Origin: Podila epigama
Taxonomy: Eukaryota; Mortierellomycota; Mortierellomycetes; Mortierellales; Mortierellaceae
Length of the DNA stretch: 17,565 nt
NCBI GenBank assembly: GCA_015679605.1
Contig: JAAAVE010000522.1
Span: 1-17,565 of the forward strand
Direction of reading: 5' to 3'
Shown: piece after piece, positions 9,292 to 17,565 of the stretch
Layout of the letters: every line of letters starts with the position of its first letter
How positions within the stretch are numbered: position 1 is the first letter of the stretch
Program-made: the position numbers and the translations under genes
The notes under the pieces: model-generated
Told to the model about the DNA's origin: nothing
Seen by the model: only the letters and a program-made list of their open reading frames with translations
Databases searched by the model: none

Positions 9292-10694
9292 CTACAGCTT
9301 GCGGTATATGCGGACGAAATGGCGCATGTTCTCCAGCTTGAGAGGGTATGTTACGCTTGGGGGGCATCGGTACCAGGTCGAGTCATCTTGGTACACAATC
9401 TCGAGGCTCTTGAGGTGATCCAGTAGCATGTACACCATATAAGTTCTCTCACCAACCTTCAGATTTGAGAATGAACCGGCACTATCGACAACCTATATTT
9501 GTATACCAGATGATTAATAGGGCAGTTCATGATAGCGCACATACTTCAAACATTCGACTCATTGTGTCCAGTTCGTCGGTTGTCTTTTTTAGGACATACC
9601 AGCATATGGGCACCTGTGGGCATAGCAGCAACAATCTTTGCCACGAGCAGCATTGTCCGCTTCTTGTCCTGGAACAGTTCGTTCAGTACAAACATAAACG
9701 AAATCAGATCAGCCTTTGCTACCCGTTCCAGCAATCCCTCAGATAGATCCAGGACATTGCCCACTTCGGTCTCGCAGCGCAAGCGCTCTGGTCCCAGCAC
9801 CATCCGTTTACGCACAACGGCCTCCATGGGTTCAAGAATCGGTGACCAGTCGACATAGTCCTGCATGACGATCGTCACCCGGTGTTTAGCGGCTTTTGAC
9901 TTTTTGGGTTTGCTCACGTCTGTCACTGCCTCTGTGTCCGCCTCTGTCTTTGCCTCCGCCTGTGCTTCAGCCTTTGCCTCTGCCTGTGCCTCATTTGATC
10001 CCTCGCCTTCAGTTGCTGTTGCACTAATGCTCATCTTTTCCAAACTGAGTACCGAGTCCTCTGGTGATTCCACAGATAACTCCTGTTCCCTCGTTACTGG
10101 ATCCTTAGTCTCCTGATTCTCTTCCACAGTATTATCATATTTTTCTTTCAAAGAAGTTGAAGTCGTGGCTGCTTTCTTCTTCTTGGTCTTGGGAACAGGG
10201 TTGACGTGCACCATAGCGGCTGCGATACCGACCAGCTCACTTCCAGCCCCAGATCCGATACAGAGGACAGTCGAAGGACCCTGCAGAGTCTTCATGAGGA
10301 CTGGATGTTCGAGAAAAAGGTGGTAGTAGCAGAGGGCGCGACTTGGTGCATATCTTGCCGAGTAAACAGGCAAGTGGGCGGGGTTCTGAAAGACAGCGTC
10401 ATAGTTGCGGTCAAAGAAATGAGATTTGATAGTTTGTAATGTTGTGGTGAAGGTTGGAAGGTTGAAAGCGTCCTGGCATGACTCTTTGACCACATTAAGG
10501 ATATCTATATAGTCGTTCAAACAAAAAGAAAAGAGTTAGAAAAGGAGGGTGAACGTTTGACCAGATGAAACGAGACGTTATCGCCCTAGACCAGCTCGCT
10601 TGTTTCTTTGTTGTCTCTTTTTTTTACGTTGATCTGGGCTATGACCAAACACTGTTCTCAGTGTCTTTTTGAGTTCTGCGGCCTTCTTGTCCAT
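9292..10694 (-). CDS. BMT6: 25S rRNA (uridine-N3) methyltransferase, Bmt6-like
   Basis: Three exons: a short basic first exon from ATG 10694, then 10504-9600 and 9492-9292. The last intron (107 nt) has a GTATGT donor and TATAG acceptor. Yeast Bmt6 makes m3U2843 in 25S rRNA in the nucleolus. Evidence is the Rossmann motif I VLCIGSGAGSELVG (about residues 102-115), the later block DLISFMFVLNELF, and the family C-terminus: DSAGSFSNL, YMVYMLLDHLKS, then WYRCPPSVTYPLKLENMRH. Exon 1 has two phase-compatible donors, GTAAAA after 10628 (390 aa) or GTCTAG after 10592 (402 aa, keeping a KKKRQQRNKR stretch). The second exon has no ATG near its start, so an upstream exon is required. TTCTAAC before its acceptor looks like a branch point. 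About 110 residues of Lys-, Glu- and Ala-rich low complexity are inserted after motif I. The exact target base is inferred from the family. Confidence 0.9.
9918..9992 (-). repeat. Degenerate Ala-Glu repeat inside BMT6
   Basis: Imperfect 12-base units encode EAQAEAKAEAQAEAKTEA-like sequence within the low-complexity insertion of the methyltransferase. On the plus strand the units read as GCCTCTGCC-type repeats. Confidence 0.8.
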
Positions 10695-10952
10695 TTGAGG
10701 TTGCTTGTGTGTGTGGGGATGGAATGTTTGAACATCAAGTTGAAGCTTTTATTTTGAGTGTTCAACACAACCATGAGCATGGGACAGCAACAAACAGTCC
10801 CGCTCAGCCACAAATAAACATTCTTTTTTTTTTTTTTTTTTTTTTTTTGTCCTGGTTACATGCGTTCATGTTGTAAAACTGTCTTCAACAGAAACAATTG
10901 CTCCATCTACATCTCACTTGTGCATCACAAATATTCATTTTAATCACACCAC
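10695..10952. promoter_or_regulatory. Divergent promoter shared by BMT6 and UTP25
   Basis: Only 258 bases separate the two start codons, so both ribosome-biogenesis genes probably fire from one nucleosome-depleted region. The spacer contains a T25 tract. I looked for the yeast ribosome-biogenesis elements PAC (GCGATGAG) and RRPE (AAAAATTTT) and did not see good copies. Confidence 0.6.
10824..10848 (+). repeat. Poly(T) tract of 25 bases
   Basis: An uninterrupted run of T, 104 bases upstream of the UTP25 ATG and followed by GTCCTGG. Long dA:dT tracts exclude nucleosomes in fungal promoters. The exact length is open to sequencing error. Confidence 0.9.
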
Positions 10953-13900
10953 ATGGCACGCGGAGGAAAAAGAGGTGGTGGAGGTGGCGGCAGCGGCAAG
11001 GGTCGCTCTTCAGGTGGCAGGGGTAAAGACGACTCGAAGAAGGCCAAGGTATCTGGCCGAGGAACCACCACCACCACATCAGCATTTGATAGCAAAGCAC
11101 CAAAGAAGTTTGGACAGCTTAGCCGAAAGGAGCGCGATATGATGGAGGAATACGGAGAGTTGGTGCCTCAAGATTTCGAAGAAGATGAAACAGATCGTGT
11201 TGGGTAAGTGAGGGAGAGGAAAAAAGTTTCGAGAGTTGTAGATATGCGGTAGGACTCGTTATTCATATTCTATTGTTATTTACCCAAATATGCCACATGT
11301 CGCACGCAACCATATCTTACCACGTAGATCATTCCGTAAAGTTGTCAACGAGTCGGATCTTGACTATCAATCGGCTCTTAAACGCGAACGTGAAGTGGAA
11401 TCAGATGGAGAAGTAGAGGAAGACGAATACAAACTCGATAGGCCATCTGCCTTCAACAAACTCGTCGGCATTCTCAAGAAGACTTCAAAGCGTCAGGAGG
11501 AATGGAAGAAGCGAAAACTGGAGGAAGAAGGCCTCGAGGACATGGACAATGAGGAAGATGACGTCGAAGTTGAAGAAGAAGGTAAGATTTAGCCACTGTA
11601 CCGACAAGAACAACACAATGGCACTATTAGATGTGATCGACGAGACTAATAGTCCATCATTTTTTTTTCTATTGAAAATGCGATTCTGTTACTTTCTAGT
11701 TGTTACTCTGACTGATGCAGAGAGGAAGGAATTAATCAAAAAGCATGGAAAAGGATATCTGAAGGCTCTTGATGGCGATGAAGATGAAGATGACGATGAG
11801 GATGAAGAGATGGCTGATCAAGAAGAAGATGAAGAAGACGAAGATGGATCATCAGCAGCAGCAGCTGGTGGCGACGAGCCAGAAAGTAGCGCGGATGAGG
11901 AAGATGTCAAGGCCATGGCCGAGGAAGAAGGCTTTGATGCCCAGGATTCAGATGAAGAAGAGATTTTCAGCAAGTCAAGTAAGTCTCCCACTCACACTTT
12001 GTGAACACTAGAACATGTGGCTCAAGACAGTCCAAGCAATGACTCACCAATGTCTGCTCTTCATTACACATAGAGGACACTTTTGACCGCCATTTCAGTG
12101 ACTTGGTCACGCCATCATTGGCACCAAAGGTGGCAGTTGTGGAGCTGGCAGGCGCAAAATGGAAGAGTTCCTCATATGAAGATCCCGTGTTGAAGCGAGT
12201 AGAAGTGTTCAGCACGGATGATGTTGAGGGTCGGCGCAAAGAAAAGCCAAGGAAGAGCAAACAGCTTGACCTGGAGACGTTGCTGGTACAGTATGGTGCT
12301 CAATTATGTCTACGTCAATGCGAATCTTTTTCGTCCGAGTTTCTCACCAAGCTTAGTTGGATAGGTTAAACAACGAGTTCGGGCGCATTGGAGCGATGTC
12401 AATGAATCCGTTCAGGACGAAAAGTCAAAGAAGGTGTTCACACCACTTCAGGAGACACTTTTTGAGCCCATGAACGAATACCGGGACATTTTTTTTACAA
12501 ATCGTGATATGAGAAATGCCAAGGAGATTCGCAACCTCTACGCCCTTCACGCTATGAACCATGTCTTCAAGACTCGCGATCGTATCCTGAGAAATACTGG
12601 CAAGATTCAGCGCCATCAGCAGAATCCCAACCCCTCGGCTGCCATCCCCGAGTTCAGGGACCAAGGATTCACTCGGCCAAAGGTCCTCATTATTCTTCCT
12701 TTCAAAAACAGTGTCGTCGACGTTATGGAATCCTTGATCACCCTCAGTGGTTCGACCCAGCAGGATAACAAGAAGCGCTTCTTTGACGAGTTTGGTGCAG
12801 ATGGGGAAGAAGACGACCCCAGGAGAACGGACCGTCCAGGTACTCTATTTGAAACTCTTTGGTTCAAGTGGTATCCTCACCAGTGACTGCGACTCTTTTT
12901 TCTGCTCATCCATTAACCCAGTGACCTATTGCCTATTTTTTATACATCCTGCAAAAACATAGCTGATTTTCTGGAGACTTTCCGAGGCAATATTGATGAC
13001 CATTTCCGCGTGGGTATCAAGTTTACTCGCAGGACGTTAAAGCTCTATGCAGACTTTTATTCAGCAGACGTGATTCTCGCTTCACCTTTGGGTCTTAAGA
13101 CTGTCATCGGTGCTGAGGGTGACAAGAAGCGAGACTTTGACTTTTTGTCATCGCTTGAATTGGTGATTGTGGACCAGGCGGACGATATGCTTATGCAAAA
13201 CTGGGACCATCTTGAGGTAAAGAAAAGGATAAAAAAAAAGTGGCAGGGTCGCATTGAACGGGATTTAACGTGGGAATGATTATATTAACCATTATTATAA
13301 CTATTCTCTTACCATGTTGTCTGTTTGCCTTTGGGTCGGGTTCACCATATTAGACTGTATTCGAACATATGAACATGATCCCCAAGAATGCACACGGATG
13401 CGACTTTTCAAGAGTTCGGAACTGGTCACTGGATGGACGTGCCAAGTATCTCCGTCAGACGCTTGTGTTTTCCAACTTTTTGACGCCCGAGATCAATGCA
13501 CTCTTCAAAAAGTTTTCCAAAAACGTTGCAGGCAAGATGAAAATTACACAGGGCTATGAGGATGGAACGATTGTTGATGTGGTTCCCTTGGTTCAACAGA
13601 GCTTCAACCGGATTGAAACGCGGACACTAGCCCAGGCAGATGAGAACCGATTCCAGTACTTTATCCAACAGACCTTGCCACAGTTGCGCCGCTCTGCTTT
13701 GACACAGACGCACACGATGATCTTTGTGCCGTCGTACTTTGACTTTGTCCGTCTCCGCAATTACTTTACAGAGAACAAGTATTCGTTCGCTGCGATCTGC
13801 GAATATACCTCAACAGCCAACGTGTCGCGTGCGCGTTCAAGTTTCTTTCACGGAGAGGTTTCGTTTTTGCTGTACACGGAGCGTTTCCACTTTTTCCGGC

Positions 13901-14175
13901 GGTATAACATCCGCGGTACCTTCCATTTGGCCTTTTACGGTCTGCCTGATCACGCGCAATTCTACCCTGAAATGCTGAACCTATTGGCGCTGCCTGCGGG
14001 AAAGGAAAAGTCACGATCGAAGCATGTGGCGGCGACAGGACTGGAAGATCGGGCCATGTCATGCACGGCCTTGTTCACAAAGTATGATCTCTTGAAGTTA
14101 CAGCGTATTGTCGGTACTGAGCGAGCAACCAACATGTGTAAACAGGAAGGACGCGACCTCTTTGTCTTTACGTAG
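10953..14175 (+). CDS. UTP25: U3 snoRNP-associated protein Utp25 (SSU processome, helicase-like)
   Basis: Seven exons: 10953-11203, 11328-11581, 11700-11978, 12074-12285, 12365-12839, 12963-13216 and 13354-14175. They give 848 aa (yeast Utp25 is about 720). Utp25 belongs to the small-subunit processome and is needed for 18S pre-rRNA cleavage in the nucleolus; its vertebrate orthologue is Def. Order of parts: Gly/Arg/Lys-rich start ([16 protein letters not shown]), strongly acidic stretch (about 100-260), [11 protein letters not shown], then a RecA-like core with [16 protein letters not shown] (434-449), [24 protein letters not shown] and [14 protein letters not shown]. The C-terminal lobe includes [19 protein letters not shown] and the [15 protein letters not shown] block. 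The DEAD-box position reads DQAD and there is no GxGKT Walker A, as usual for this non-canonical family. The start is the first ATG of a frame whose exon joins at phase 2. It diverges from BMT6. Confidence 0.96.
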
Positions 14176-14542
14176 TCTCTTTTTCTCTTTTTGTTTTTCT
14201 TTTCTCTATGATTTTTATTTTGCATTCATAATAGACATTGTCACTTTCGCTTTGTATCTTTGTATTCCCACCCTGTTTTTTTTTGTGCCACTGTAAGCGT
14301 TTGAGTGAGCAAAGATTAGGGCGGATGGACTTGTCGCTGGAAGATTTCCTTTTTTGGACTCGTCTAACGGCGTAAAAAACAAAAAGAACTTTCAAATTCA
14401 GACTTTACTTTGCAAGAAGAAATGGCCGTTGCGCCAAAGTTTTTTTTTTTCTGTTCACCTTGTCTGAATTCTCATTCTTTTGACTCACCCTTCTTCACAC
14501 ATTTCCAACACATTGGTTGGTTGACAAGAAAAGAAAAAAATA
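14176..14542. other. Intergenic: UTP25 3' region and GNAT gene promoter
   Basis: T-rich sequence follows the UTP25 stop, with no exact AATAAA close by. The last 25 bases before the next ATG read TTGACAAGAAAAGAAAAAAATA, a purine-rich leader. I see no gene here. Confidence 0.5.
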
Positions 14543-15231
14543 ATGGCCGCAACATTTGCCATTCGTAATGTAAGAATGCAGAACAACATGGGAACGATAG
14601 TAAAAAAGGACCTCCTCGTTGCCCCTTTGTAACACAGGACACCTCATATATTCACTCCCTCGCACAAAAAAAAATGTGTGTTCTCCTATAGACCCTGCCC
14701 GAAGAGCTCGACTTGTACATCGATATCCTTGAGCGAGCCGCTTCGTGGATGGAGGCCAATAACCTCCGCCAGTGGATTCCAGGAACATTTCGTCAGCTAG
14801 AGGCTCGGAACCATATTCAAACCGCCATTCAGAACCAAAATTCATACGTTGTCGTCCACGTCGCATCAGGCACCATCGCCGCCATCTTTGCACTCAATTA
14901 TGAAGATCCCTTTGACGAAATGCTCTGGGCCCATTATGCAAAAGATTGGAAAGACGCCATATATGTGCATCGCTTGGTGGTAGAACCAGAGTTCCAGGGA
15001 CAAGGGATTGTACCTCAGATCTTGCAGTTTACAGAGGATTTAGTGGGACCGAAAGGAAAACATTACCTCCGTCTTGACTGCCGTGGCAACAACCCCAACC
15101 TTCGAAAGTTCTACCGCGAAAAGTGTCGAGGCCATGAACTCGGTGGACTGACTGAGATGGGTACCTATACAAACCCGGCGACGGGGATTGAGTATGCTAG
15201 ATTCGAACGACTGGTGGTGCCACTGCCCTGA
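14543..15231 (+). CDS. GNAT-family N-acetyltransferase, substrate unknown
   Basis: Two exons: 14543-14569 (nine codons, MAATFAIRN) and 14692-15231. The 122-nt intron has a GTAAGA donor and CCTATAG acceptor. The product is 188 aa, normal for a single GNAT domain. It should transfer an acetyl group from acetyl-CoA to an amine. The core strand and acetyl-CoA loop are VHRLVVEPEFQGQGIVPQIL (about 101-120), followed by YLRLDCRGNNPNLRKFYREK, the usual motif B with the conserved Asn-x-x-Leu-x-x-FY pattern. In the pyrophosphate loop Q/R-x-x-G-x-G/A the sixth position is Val116 where Gly or Ala is usual. The N-terminal pattern WMEANNLRQWIPGTF resembles bacterial-type small GNATs. I see no signal peptide or membrane segment. 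The target is unknown, and neighbouring genes give no clue. It runs tail to tail with ERG27. Confidence 0.88.
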
Positions 15232-15406
15232 CTTTTCACAGCATGAGATCGAGAGACCGTCGGTTAGGTAGTTTGGTCGTCTCTTCATTTTTTTTCTCTC
15301 TTCCTTCTTTTCACACATAGACAATTAGATGACTCTCTCACATCTGGTCCAAAAAGAATTGTAAAATTATAATGTATATCCTTTGTCTAACATTGCACTA
15401 TTATTC
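15232..15406. other. Convergent 3' region, GNAT gene / ERG27
   Basis: Only 175 bases lie between the two stop codons. The stretch is AT-rich, with AATTATAAT near 15362 on the plus strand and AATAAT just beyond the ERG27 stop on the minus strand as weak poly(A)-type signals. The two transcripts probably overlap or nearly meet. Confidence 0.5.
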
Positions 15407-16929
15407 CTATGAGACAGTCTTCTCTCGTAGTTTTTCAAGTTCATCAAGCACGAATTCCGCTTGACCACAGTCATATTCAACTACTTGATCGACTTTTAGA
15501 ATCTCTTTACCGAGTCGACTGACTTGACTTCCATACTTGTCATGGTAGTCCAAGGTCTTTCGCGGGTTTTCTTTGAGAGCCACATGGACATTCGGGAGAG
15601 CTCCGTGGTATCCTGTAATGGTCTGATTCTTTTCACCGCAGAACCGGAGGAGGTAGTGAAGTCCAATCCGGATTATGATGATCCATGCCGCCAAACCACC
15701 AATCCCACTGGCGACTACACCAGGCTGTGTTGTGATGGATATGATATGTTTTCTTGACATTGGTGGGAATCTAGGCGTTGTAGAGTCCGTTGAAGTTGAT
15801 CTAGACGAGTTTTGTAACGCTGCTTTTGAGGCTGAACGTGTCATCCTCCTTGTAACAACCCCATCATTCCCTCTTCCTTCATCGAGACTCTTCAAAGATT
15901 CAGAGCGGGACAATGACGACTTTGTTTCTGCAGCCCAAACTTCATTCAAGCGGATGGCAACTAGGTCTGTGACCCATTTGGAAGACTCGTATGGCATCTT
16001 TGCCTCCAACCCTTGCCAATCCGCCAAGTTGAAGCTAGCCTTTTCAGCCGTCATCGAACTTGTCCAAATGACGCGACCTGGGTCCTGCTCAGTTTTGTTC
16101 AATTGATCTTCCAATCCCTTGATCTATCATGGACCAGTTCTTGTTAGGTACATGGCTATTTTTTTTTTTTAGCAGCACGTGTGAGTGTTTGAAAAGGTGA
16201 TGTGCGTCAAGACTTACCATCAAGTAATGTCCAAAGACATTACATGCCAACACATTTCCAATTCCATCCTCAGTCAAATGCTGCTTTGGTTGAATCAACA
16301 CATCGGATCGACAGACTAGATCCATTGGCCGCATGAAAAAATCAACCACAATCTTTGACCATTGTATTCCTTCGGAGGGCAGCACTCCTGCGTTACAAAA
16401 CAAATAATCCACCGTTTCATATCGTGCTCGGATCCGTGCATTGAAATCAAGTACAGACTTGGCTTTGCCCACATCCACCAGCTCGATATGGAGCTCAAGT
16501 CCCTCATACTTCTTTAAACTGGTGATCTTTGCTAATTGTTGGGTCTTGTCGCTGTTGTTGTTGTTGTTGTTGTTGTTGTCCACGGTTGCTTTTGCAAGAG
16601 CCTTCTTTGTCTTTTCAAAATGTGCTTCAAGTGATGCTAGCGCCTCCTGTGCACGCTGCTTATTTCGACACGCTAGGATAACCACGAGTGGTTCCTGAGA
16701 TTCTTCAACCAGACGTTGCACAATGGCATAGCCGACGCCACTACGTACAGAAAAACGTTCAAAAAAAAGGGTGGTTTGGAAAAGTGGTATGCATAACAAC
16801 TTGAATGAAGTTAGCCTCTATTATGACTGAAGAATGAGACGAAAGTTTTTTTTTGCTGTCCATTGATTCAAAGACTCGAATAAGAACTAACGTGTTAGCA
16901 CCAGTGACGATGGCGACTTTCTTTGACAT
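15407..16929 (-). CDS. ERG27: 3-ketosteroid (3-keto sterol) reductase, Erg27 family SDR
   Basis: Three exons: 16929-16892, 16740-16218 and 16123-15407. Introns are 151 nt (GTTAGT donor) and 94 nt (GTAAGT donor, perfect CTAAC branch point). The product is 425 aa, longer than yeast Erg27 (347) or human HSD17B7 (341). Erg27 reduces the C3 ketone of sterol intermediates with NADPH during C4 demethylation, at the ER with Erg25, Erg26 and Erg28. Visible parts: TGANTGVG cofactor loop (9-16), ACRN after the second strand (36-39) suiting NADPH, CNAG (128-131), VIWTSS with the catalytic Ser, and YESSK with Tyr232 and Lys236. A hydrophobic stretch AAWIIIIRIGLHYLL (about 332-346) fits membrane association. 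The extra length is a poly-Asn run (68-75) and a Ser/Thr/Arg-rich insertion (about 254-310) before HIISITTQPGVVAS. The start ATG opens directly into the first strand (MSKKVAIVTG). Confidence 0.94.
16554..16577 (-). repeat. (AAC)8 trinucleotide repeat coding poly-Asn
   Basis: Eight perfect GTT units on the plus strand, read as eight Asn codons on the minus strand within ERG27. All use the same codon, so the tract is a young microsatellite and likely polymorphic. Confidence 0.9.
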
Positions 16930-17565
16930 TTGATGATGTGTGTTTGATGGGAAGAAACGAAAGAGATGAGGTGATGTTCCTAAAAAAATAAACCCTCTCC
17001 TGGAACACAAAAAAAAATCATACGATCTGTGCGCGCTCTCTCTGTCTCTCTCTCGCTCAACGAATCAAAATCATATGACAAAGGGCAAAACTTGGAGCAA
17101 TTGAAAGAGCACAATTTACGTAGAAGGGATAACGCGACTCTCATCCTGCCTTCAAATACAGTTTTTAAAGGACACAACTTGGTGGAAGTATGGATTTTTT
17201 GGTTTGACTTGATGTCCACAGAGAACATGACAGAACAAGGTCCAAATAGCTCAGTGGTAAGCAGCCGTCGAATGAAGTTTGTTCGACTGTGACGCCTATC
17301 AAGTCGTGGAGAGTCAGCAAAAGGTTGCCTCTTTTCCTTTTTTTGTTTTTTGTTGTCCAAGTGCAAAAACCATCACAGCACCTGGTGGACATCGGTTACA
17401 CACACACGCGCGCAAAAAAAAAATAAAAAAATAAAAAATTGTGACCCTATCGACCTCAACTGGCGTTTTTTTTTGTCAAGTCGGGGACCAAGGCTTCCCC
17501 GTTGCTGGTCTCGATGCAGCCTCAGCAAAGATGTATGTTCACTTGTTGTGTGATTCACCCTCTTT
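16930..17565. other. ERG27 upstream region and right flank without a supported gene
   Basis: This holds the ERG27 promoter and 5' UTR. Low-complexity patches include a CT-rich run near 17034-17056 and CACACACGCGCGC plus A-rich DNA at 17399-17440. Open frames here show no recognisable domain. A possible small exon at about 17481-17531 with a following GTATGT could belong to a gene beyond the right edge, but one edge fragment is not enough to call it. Confidence 0.5.

Noticed and set aside
9546-9599. Extension of the BMT6 second exon past 9600 to an in-frame stop (VCPKKDNRR...)
   Set aside because: A GTATGT donor at 9599 followed by a good acceptor at 9493 restores the conserved C-terminus (LENMRH block), so the extension is intron sequence.
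12286-12369. Continuation of UTP25 exon 4 to a stop at 12369
   Set aside because: Splicing GTACAG at 12286 to the AG at 12364 gives [14 protein letters not shown] in frame and continues the family sequence, so this is a 79-nt intron.
17239-17300. tRNA-like stretch with an A-box-like TAGCTCAGTGGTAA and a downstream GTTCGACTG
   Set aside because: The acceptor ends do not pair, the D stem GCTC lacks its GAGC partner, and neither an anticodon stem nor a T stem of five pairs can be formed. Box resemblance alone does not support a tRNA.
17481-17531. Possible plus-strand exon (GDQGFPVAGLDAASAKM) between a T-rich tract ending in AAG and a GTATGT donor
   Set aside because: One short edge fragment with a non-ideal acceptor and no recognisable domain; sequence beyond the window would be needed.

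Overview
The window is nuclear DNA from a fungus with many small introns. Six protein-coding genes can be reconstructed exon by exon. Introns run about 79-226 nt, with GT...AG ends and, in several, recognisable CTNAC-type branch points. Homopolymer T tracts are common between genes. Gene content and intron density suit an early-diverging filamentous fungus, perhaps Mortierella-like; that placement is inference, since no rRNA or marker gene is present. All exon joins were made by hand, and in every gene the phases add up to one uninterrupted frame.

Layout. 1-2831: AT-rich, gene-poor, with microsatellites. 2963-5952 (-): VPH1-type V-ATPase subunit a (838 aa, 4 exons). 5953-6408: divergent promoter. 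6409-9227 (+): MOD5/TRIT1-type tRNA isopentenyltransferase (614 aa, 11 exons), with two well-placed in-frame starts. 9292-10694 (-): BMT6-type 25S rRNA m3U methyltransferase (about 390 or 402 aa, 3 exons), tail to tail with MOD5. 10695-10952: short divergent promoter with a T25 tract. 10953-14175 (+): UTP25, an SSU-processome protein (848 aa, 7 exons). 14543-15231 (+): a GNAT-family acetyltransferase (188 aa, 2 exons). 15407-16929 (-): ERG27-type 3-ketosteroid reductase (425 aa, 3 exons). 16930-17565: upstream region of ERG27 with no supported gene.

The genes are housekeeping and do not form a pathway cluster. The one functional pairing is BMT6 and UTP25, both ribosome-biogenesis genes, which diverge from a 258-bp spacer. 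I found no mobile element, CRISPR array, tRNA or rRNA gene, and no evidence of a wholly new system. The points most worth a second look are the MOD5 start architecture (an upstream ORF, a 68-residue presequence without acidic residues, and no intervening ATG), intron retention or alternative splicing in MOD5 that would alter its C-terminus, low-complexity insertions in ERG27 and BMT6, and the GNAT gene of unknown substrate.
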